Assembly (NCBI GenBank): GCA_905221605.1
Contig: CAJNDS010002444.1
Coordinates: forward strand, 176,240 to 223,764
From: Symbiodinium natans
Lineage: Eukaryota > Sar > Dinophyceae > Suessiales > Symbiodiniaceae
Direction of reading: 5' to 3'
DNA: 47,525 nucleotides
Numbering within the stretch: the stretch's first letter is position 1; every line of letters begins with the position of its first letter. Under the pieces are notes generated by a model. The model was given only the letters and a program-made list of their open reading frames with translations, did not search any database and had not been told where the DNA came from. Shown piece after piece: positions 32,601 through 41,600 of this stretch. Made by a program: the position numbers and the translations under genes.

Positions 32601-35600
32601 CCCTAAAACGCCCTAAGCCCTCAGCCCTCAGAATCCCTGAACCTAAAAAGCCCTAAGCCCCAAGCCCTAAAAAGCTAAACCCCAAACCCTAAAAGGCCCT
32701 AAGCCTTAAAGACTAAACCCAAAAAGCTCTAAGCCCTAAACCCTAACAAGCCCTAAACCCTAAACCCTAAACCCTCCTAAGCCCTAAACCCTAAACAGCC
32801 CTAAGCCCTAAACCCTAAAAAGCCCTAAACCCTAAACCCTAAAAAGCCCTAAACCTTCAAAAGCCTTAAACCCTAAAATGCCCTAAGCCCTAAACCCTCT
32901 AAACCCTAAACCCTAAGAAGCCCTAAACCCTAAACCCTAAAAAGCCCTAAACCCTAAACCCTAAACCCTAAACCCTAAGCCTTAAACCCTAAACCTAAAC
33001 CCTAATGGTCCGAACACCCAAGGTCAGCGACTTCGGAGCACTCTCCGAAGCTTCCGAGGCGATCCGGGGTTGAATGTTTGTCATAGGGTCCTTAAGGGAG
33101 GGGGGGCTTTAGGGGGATTCAGGGTTTAGGGTTTAAGGTTTAGGGTTTAGGGTTTAGGGTTCAGGGTAACCCAAGGTTCCCTAATGCTCCCCACTGCTCC
33201 CTAAGGCTCCCGAAGCTGCCCTAAAGTTCCCCTGGCACCTACCCTCCATAAACCACCTCCCTTAAGGAGCCGATAACTCAGGATAGTAAGGTTCAGGGTT
33301 CAGCCCCTAAACCCTAAACCCTAAACCCTAAACCCTAAACCCTAAACCCTAAACCCTAAACCCTAAACCCTAAACCCTAAACCCTAAACCCTAAACCCTC
33401 ATGACAGCCCCCCTCCCTTAAGGACCCTAGAAGTTTGGGGTCTCCGGGGCCAAGCTCACCTTGGGAGGTTGGTTTGGAGCGTTTAGGGCTAAGGGTTTCG
33501 GGTTTAGGGTTTCAGGGGGCAAGTTGAGGGTTAGTGAGCTTTTTCGCGTTGAGGGTTTATGTTTGGGTTTCTAAACCCCTGACCCCTTTTGAAGGTCCCT
33601 TCGCTGATTTCGAAGGCGGTGCGCATCAGATATTTCACGATGCCCTGAAACTTGTAACCCTAAACCCTAAACCCTATACCCTAAATCCTAAACCATAAAC
33701 CCCAAAGTCCCCCCATATCTCGCATGATCCTCCTTGAGCTGGCAAGCTCGTCTTTTTCGAAGGGCGCCTACTAAACAGCTAAATAGGTCCCAGCTTGAAA
33801 ACCCCTAAGCCGGGGATTCTCGACCCTCAACCCTAAACCCTAAACCCTAAACCCTCAACCCTAAATCCTAAACCTCCGAAAAAGGTGATAACCCTAAGCC
33901 GTGCCTTTTGGGGTTACCATTACAAGGCGGCCCCGAGTATTTAGGGCACAGACAAGCGACCATAATTTTGAGAAGTGGCCAAACCTTGATCTCTTGAAGC
34001 CATTGCTGTAGGGTTTGGGGTCTAGGGTTTAGGGTTTAGGGTTTAGGGTTTAGGGTTTAGGGTTTAGGGTTTAAGGTTTAGCTTCAACGGGCGCGCCAGG
34101 AACTCTACATCAAAGCCATCCTCCGCAAGGACTCCGCCACAACGAAGGTTGAAGGTGTGCAGAGGTGTGGCTTAAGCCCGAGACCCTGAACCCCAAGCCC
34201 TAAACCCTAGACCCTGAACCCTGAGCACTAAGAGCTGTTTAGGGTTTAGGGTTTAGGGTTTAGGGTTTAGGGTTTAGGGTTTAGTGTTTAGGGTTGCACC
34301 TGGGATCTTGTGGACTTTCCTCAGAACAAGGGGCTGCCAGAATGGGAGCAGCATGTCCCTACCCTAAACCCTAAACCCTAAACCCGAAACCCTAACCCCT
34401 AAATCCTAAACCCAAACCCTAAACCCTAAACCCTAAACCCTAAATCCTAAACCCTAAACCCTAAACCCCAAACCCTAAACCCTAAACCCTAAATCCCAAA
34501 CCCTAAACCCTAAACCCTAAACCCCAAACCAACGGCAAGATTCACACAGTGGGTCCTTCTGCAAGTGATCAAGAACAACGTGCCGAGGAGTTCTGAGCTG
34601 CCTCAACTAGGTAGACCCTTGAGATGTTTTTGTTTTTTTTTCCATTGTTAGGGTTTAGGGTTTAGGGCGCAGGGTTTAGGGTTTAGGGTTTAGGGCGTTT
34701 GGGGTTTAGGGTTTAGGGTTTTAGGGTTTAGGGTTTAGGGTTTAGGGCGCTTAAGAGGATCATATTTAGGAATATTTTTGGTGTTTGAAGGCCAACCTAG
34801 TAGTAAACCAAAGAACGCCAGGCCTACTTTTTGGGAAGGTTCTGGGCATGCAGCTTTTGTACGAGATGCTGATCGAGTCACCTTAAACCCTAAACCCTAT
34901 CCCCTCCCTATAATCTCTAAGCCCCCTCAACCACCAACCCCGAAACCCCAACCCCTCTGAACCCCTCTAAACCCCTCTAAGCTGCCTCTAAAACCCAAAG
35001 GCCTAGACTCTAAACCCCTCTAACCCCTCTCGACCCCTCAACCCTCCAAACCCTAAACCCCTCTAAATCCCCCTAAGCCCTTCTAAAACCCTCTAAACCC
35101 CTCAGCCCCTCTCAAGCCTAAACCCTAAACCCCAAACCCCAAACCCCAAGCCCCAAACCCTAAACCCTAAACCCTAAACCCTAAACCCTAAACCCTAAAC
35201 CCTAAACCCTAAACCCCTGAGCTGGAGCCTCGGCAGGAGCTGCCTCGTCTCCACGAAGCCCCGGAGCGCGCGGCTCCGGGGCTTAATATGGCTTAGGGTT
35301 TAGGGTTTAGGGCTAGGGTTTAGGGTTTAGGGTTTAGGGTTTAGGGTTTAGGGTTTAGGGTTTAGGGTTTAGGGTTTAGGGTTTAGGGTTTAGGGTTTAG
35401 GGTTTAGGGTTTAGGGTTTAGGGTTTAGGGTTTAGGGTTATGGTTTAGGGTTTTGGGTTTAGGGTTTAGGGTTTAGGGTTTAGGGTTTAGGGTTTAGGGT
35501 TTAGGGTTTAGGGTTTAGGGTTTAGGGTTTAGGGTTTAGGGTTTAGGGGGGTTTAGGGTTTAGGGTTTAGGGTTTAGGGTTTAGGGTTTAGGGTTTAGGG

Positions 35601-38600
35601 CTTAGGGCTTAGGGCTTAGGGCTTAGGGCTTAGGGTTTAGGGTTTAGGGCTAGGGTTTAGGGTTTAGGGCGAAGGGTTTAGGGTTTAGGGTTTAGGGTTT
35701 AGGGTGAAGGGTTTAGGGTTTAGGGTTTTGGGTTTTGGGGTTTGGGGTTAAGGTTTTGGGCTCAGGGTTTAGGGTTTGGGGTTTAGGGTTTAGGGCTTAA
35801 TTAGGGTTTATGGTTTAGAGTTTAGGGTTTTAGGGTGTTGGGGGTCTAGGGTTTAGGGTTTAGGGTTTAGGGTTTATTGAATTTATTGAGGGTTCAGGTC
35901 CGGGGAAGTTTCTGGGAAAGTTTCGAGGAGTTTCGTGGCTTGAGGGTTTAGTAGTGTGTAGGCTTCGGCTTTTTCAGGGTTTTACGGCATTGGGGTATTT
36001 GGGTCTTTTGGGCTGAATCAGGGTTTTCGGGTTTGTAGGGTTTTGGGGTTGTCAGGGTGTTAGGGTTTTAGGGTTTATATGAGTTCAGGGCTGTTTGGGT
36101 TTTAGGTTTTAGGGTCTTGGGGTTTTGGTGTTTTCTTGTATTGGGTTTTAGGGTTTTGGGTTGTTGAGTTTTGGGGGGTTTAAGCTTGGCGGTAGTATGC
36201 GTTTTGGGGGGTTTTCGGGTTGAGGGTATTTGGGTCTCAGGTTCGGGTATTCGGGCTTGGGGCTTAGGGTTCAGGATTCACTGAGGGTTTGGGGTATATG
36301 GGATAGGTGTACATGGGTACATGGCAGATGAGAAAGGATGCATTCTGATAGATACCAGGCTCTGGTGATTTTGGTGGCGTTGGGGCAGCTGTAGCCCTAA
36401 ACCTAAACCCTAAACCCTAAACCCTAAAACTTAAACCTAAACCCTAAACCCTAAACCCTAAACCCTAAACCCTAAACCCTAAACCCTAAACCCTAAACCC
36501 TAAACCCTAAACCCTAAACCCTAAACCCTAACCCTAAACCCTAAACCCAAAACCAAGCCTAGCCACGCTGTTGCTGCTCGGCTCGACCTTCTGAGGCCGG
36601 GCAGAATGAGGCACCGGACGACTACGAAGCACCGGGCTCAGAGAGAGGGTTTAGGGTTTAGGGTTTAGGGTTTAGGGTTTAGGGTTTAGGGTTTAGGGTT
36701 TAGGGTTTAGGGTTTAGGGTTTAGGGTTTAGGGTTTAGGGTTTAGGGTTTAGGGTTTGGTTCTTGGGTTTAAGGTCTAAGGTTTAGGGTTTATGGGGCTT
36801 ACAGGTTTAGGGTGTACAGGGTCTAGAGGGTTTCCGGTTTAGGGTTTTAGGGTTAGGGTTTAGTCTTTCGCTTTGTTGAGGCCTTCAAACCTGAGTGAAA
36901 CAGTAGCCCAGTAGGTCAACTGTTGCATCTTAGGGGGGGCGGGGAGGTGGGCTTAGGGTTCAGGGTTTAGGGTTCAGGTTTAGGGTTTAGGGGTGGGGGG
37001 GGGGGGTGGGGGTGGGGGTGTGGAAGCACTCGCTGCAGTGAAGGCTTGTGGGTTTTTCGGGACTCTGTGCGGGACAACTACTGTAACTCTCAACCTAAAC
37101 CCCAAACCCAAACCCTCAACCCCAAACCCTGAACCCTGAACCCTAAACCCTAAACCCTAAACCCTGAACCCTGAACCCTGAACCCTGAACCCTGAACCCT
37201 AAACCCAACTCGTTGAGCAATGGCCCCGAAGGCGCCGGCTTCCCCCTGGAAAGTCCAAGTTGAGGGCTTGCTTAACTTATTGTAGGGCTTTTGGGGTCTT
37301 TAGGGGCTTTAGGGCCCTAAGTAAGGGGGCTATAGGGGCTTTAGGGTCTTAAGGGTTTGGGGCTTCGGGGCGTTAGGGGCGTTTGCGGGTTTTCTAGAAG
37401 CTTCAGGGCTTTAAGGGTTTAGAACTTAGGGATTAGGGCTTTTCGGGTCTTAGGGCTTATGCGTATTTTTGGGGGCGTTTTAAGGGGCTTTGGGCTTTTC
37501 GAAGTTACTGCAGGGCGTTTACGCTTCAATGGGGCTCGGGTAGGGCTTAAGCCCTAAACCCGAAACCCTACACCCTACACCCTAAACCCTAAACCCTAAA
37601 CCCTAAACCCTAAACCCTAAACCCTAAACCCTAAACCCTAAACCCCACCGAGGTTTTCATGAATGCTTTCTGCGACCTCCTCTGCGAGTCCCAGAAATAC
37701 GTGCGAGAGGCCCACGCCCGAACACCTCCGAACCCTTCACCCATTAATGGGGTTTTTAGGGTTTACATGGGGTTTAGGGTTTAGGGTTTAGGGTTTAGGG
37801 TTTAGGGTTTAGGGTTTAGGGTTTAGGGTTTAGGGGTGGGGGTCCCCAACACCCTCAATCCCCCTGGCCTTAATACAGCGTAGGGTTTCGGGGTTTAGGG
37901 GCTTAAGGCTCACACTGCCCGAGCTGTAGAGCTTCTGGCCATGGTAGAGATGTGCCCATGGCTAAGTAATCTCCCGCGTTGCTCCAACCCCCTGCACTAT
38001 GACCTAGGCTTGGTACTTTACTGTAACTTTAGATCCTTACCTTTTTTGGGTTTAATGGGTTTCTTATTAAGGCAGCTAAAAGGTTAATTTATAGCTACCC
38101 TCCTGAGTGCAGCCAAGTAGGACCCGGAGAACCCTAACCAGGGGATTCAGGGGTTCAGGGAGTAAGGCTCCAGGTTTTTAGATCCTGGGGTTACCGAAAT
38201 TTGAAAACCCTCGGACCCAGAGCGGGCCCTTATTCCCTTTTGTATTGCTTTGGTTCCCTTGTATAGCCCCTGGAAGCCAAAAAGGGCACCCTTTTTGTTC
38301 CTAGGTTACTCTTGGGTCTAGAATGCCGAGCACCTACGGTTGGCAAAGAAGGCGGACAGTTCGAAGACCTAAACCCTAAACCCTAAACCCTCAACCCTCA
38401 GTTCACTGCGACTCCTCTCCACACCCCACACCCTGCGAAGGAAAAAACAAGTGCAAAGATCGCAACCCTGTGAATCTTGGATCCCTCAAAATAGGGCCGT
38501 AAACACTTGAAGCCCTTAAGCGCTTAGCTGGTAATGATATCGTCTCGATTCTCTTCGTTGGTGTGTGGGTTTAGCAACCCCCAAACCATAAAATCAGCGA

Positions 38601-41600
38601 AAGCCGGCATCCTCACACACAAAATCCGAACCCCCAAAATCTACAACCCTAAGCCCTAATCCTTCAACCCTAAACCCTAAACCCTAAACCCTAGACCCTA
38701 AACCCTAGACCCTAGCCCTAAACCCTGAACCCTAAACCCTAAACCCTAAACCCCAAACCTCCCTGAGCGCCCCGAAGGTGAATGAGGGCGAGCGCAGCGT
38801 CGTCTCCATGCGCGACATCGGCCGCGCGGCGCGTGTCTTCAAGTGGTCCCCTGGATGATTTGGTTGAGCTGAAAACCTTAAGCCCTAAACCCTAAACCCT
38901 AAACCCTAAACCCTGAACCCTAAACCCTAAACCCTAAACCCTACACCCCTAGAGGCCCTTAGTTCCCATACTACTTAGAAGTCGGCGCTGCCAAGCTTTT
39001 CCCTCACCTTAACCGGACCACACCACAAAGGTTAACCCTCACGAACAACCCTAAACCCTAAACCCTAAACCCTAAACCCTAAACCCTAAACCCTAAACCC
39101 TAAACCCTAAACCCTAAACCCTAAACCCTAAACCCCAAACCCTAAACCCTATGCGGTTAAGAGCCCTTCTTTAGAGATGGCACCGAAGCGCGCGACGACG
39201 CGCGCAAGGCTTCCCTTTAAAAAATCATCTATGTGCATTGGTGCCTGTAGAAGGATTCAGGTCTAGGGTTTAGAGCTTCAGAACCCACCCTCAACTCCTA
39301 AACCCTAAACTCCGAAGCCCCTGAACTGTAAGTTTGGGACCAGGACTTGGACCTAGACACTTCAATTTGCGGTATTTCTAGGAGCCAGAGCAGGCCCTTC
39401 TTAGGGACGGTTTAGCGTTTAGGGCGAGGACCCAGAGTAGGCCCTAATTCCCTTTTTTCAGGGCTTGGGTCCTTTATGGAAGCCGAGGGTACCCTTTTTT
39501 TGTTCCTAGGCTACTCTTGGGTGCCCTAAACCCTAAACCCTAAACCCTAAACCCTAAACCCGAAACCCGAAACCCTAAACCCTAAACTCTTAACCCTAAA
39601 ATCTGGGGTATCATGAGCTGCTCGTGAATTGTAGAGACCCGTGGAACTGTGTGTGTCAGGCTTAGATGGCGGAAGGGACGAGTGGCATGATGCAGTGCTT
39701 AGGGCTCATGGTGTAGGGATGGGCTTTGGGGTTTGGGGTTTAGGGTTTAGGGTTTAGGGTTTAGGGTTTAGGGTTTAGGGTTTAGGGTTTAGGGTTTAGG
39801 GTTTTGGGTTTTGGGTTTAGGGCTTAGGCTTTGGGGCTACATGTTCTGGACCTGGTCTCTGCGTTTTGGGTGGCTGAAAGCCTCTGCAAACCTTACAGCC
39901 CGAATGCCGGCGCCTCATGTGTTACCAACTGTCGTGCCCTCAGAACCCCTGCCTTGGTAGCCCAGTGGTTTAGGGTTTAGGGTTTAGGGTTTAGGGTTTA
40001 GGGTTTAGGGTTTAGGGTTCAAGGTTCCCTTCTAAAGTAACCAAGCCCTAAAAGGTACCCTTAGAATATGGTAACTGGGCGACCAAGCCACAGCAGAATC
40101 ACGTGCCCTTCAGACCCAGGTCCAACGAAAAAGGCCCCTACATTCCCTATATATATATATATATATATTGAACCCCAACACCCTGAACCCTAACCCTAAA
40201 CCCTAATCATTTTTCAAACGTGCGCAACCTCAGGTTCTTGACATCCTATGCCAAGCTTCGCGGGGACAAAGAGTGCCCCGCCGTGCGCGATGACAAGGAC
40301 GCACTCAGGGTGTCCTATAACGTCTAGGCAAGAGGTTAAGGGGTCCTAAACCCTAAACCCTGAATCCTAAACCCAAAACCCGAAACCCTCCCTATCATGA
40401 CAGGATCTCATAATGTAGGGGTCTAGGTAGGGTTGTAGGGGTCTAGGTAGGGTTCAAGGGCCAAGGGTTTAGGGTTTAGGGTTTAGGGTTTAAAACAGGG
40501 CGTAGGGTTTTGGGTTTCAATGCCGGCGCGTGTTATGAACCTCAAACTTATCTCCCTCTTGGGCTATGATTGCAAATGTTGAAGCTGCTGGTAAGCTAGT
40601 AGGCTTCGGCTCGTAGGGATTTCCAATGTGGAAGCGCTAAAATACACCCTAAGCCCAATACCCTTAAAGCCCTCACACCCCAAACCGCACAAAGCCCTAA
40701 AACCGCCCTTAAAAAACCCCTAAAACAGCCCTGAAAGCCCTGAATAGACTTCAAAAACCCTCAAAAGCCCTCAAAAGCCCTCAACAGCCCTCAAAAAGCC
40801 CTGCAAAGGCCCTCAAAAGCCTTCGAGAGCCTTAGCCCTGAATCTGAAGCCGTACAGCCCTTAAGCTTTTGCAATCTGAACTCTGGCATGGGCCTTGACA
40901 GGGTTTAGGGGTTTAGGGGTTTGGGGGTTTAGGGGTTTAGGGGTTTAGGGGTTTAGGGGTTAGGGGTTTAGGGGTTTAGGGGTTTAGGGGTTTAGGGGTT
41001 TAGGGGTTTAGGGGTTTAGGGGTTTAGGGGTTTAGGGGTTTAGGGTTTAGGGTTTAGGGCTTAGGGTTTAGGGTTTAGGGCCAAGGGTTTCGGGCTTATT
41101 TGGTTCAGGTATCTTTTTTCAATCCAACATCGGGGGTTTCGTGCAGAAGTCGCCCCCCCCCCCAAACTCTACGCCTTAAACCCTGAACCTTAAACCCTAA
41201 CCCCTCAACGCTAAACCCTTTACTTTAAACCCTGAACCCCAAACCCTAAACGTTAAACCCTACACTACACCTGAAAACCCTAAACCCTGAACCCTAAAAC
41301 CTATACTACCTTAAGGAACCCTAAACCCTAAACCCTGAACCCTGAACCCTAAACCCTACCCTATTTTGTTCTGTTTTCTTGGGTGAAAGTCCGCGGCGCA
41401 GGACGGAACTCTGAAGATCAACGTGTGCGCGGAGCTCCGGGAGAACTTGAGGACCCGAAGCTCGGGTTTAGGGTTTAGGGTTTAGGGTTCAGGGTTCAGG
41501 GTTCAGGGTTCAGGGTTCAGGGTTCAGGGTTTATAAGTTTAGGGTTTAGGGTTTAGGGCAAGACCCTCATTCTGGGCTTAGAGGGCTTAGGGTACCAAAC

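Larger units (their letters stand above)
37710..38777 (+). other. Intron between exons 15 and 16
   Basis: GC...AG, 1068 bp. TTTAGGG 37770-37835, two dispersed elements (38012-38114, 38213-38318), CCCTAAA 38660-38755. Confidence 0.75.

Noticed and set aside
34303-34370. Coding-looking frame WDLVDFPQNKGLPEWEQ
   Set aside because: It sits with TTTAGGG before and CCCTAAA after, the intron-interior arrangement, has no AG|G acceptor in phase with exon 14, and is not needed by the chain.
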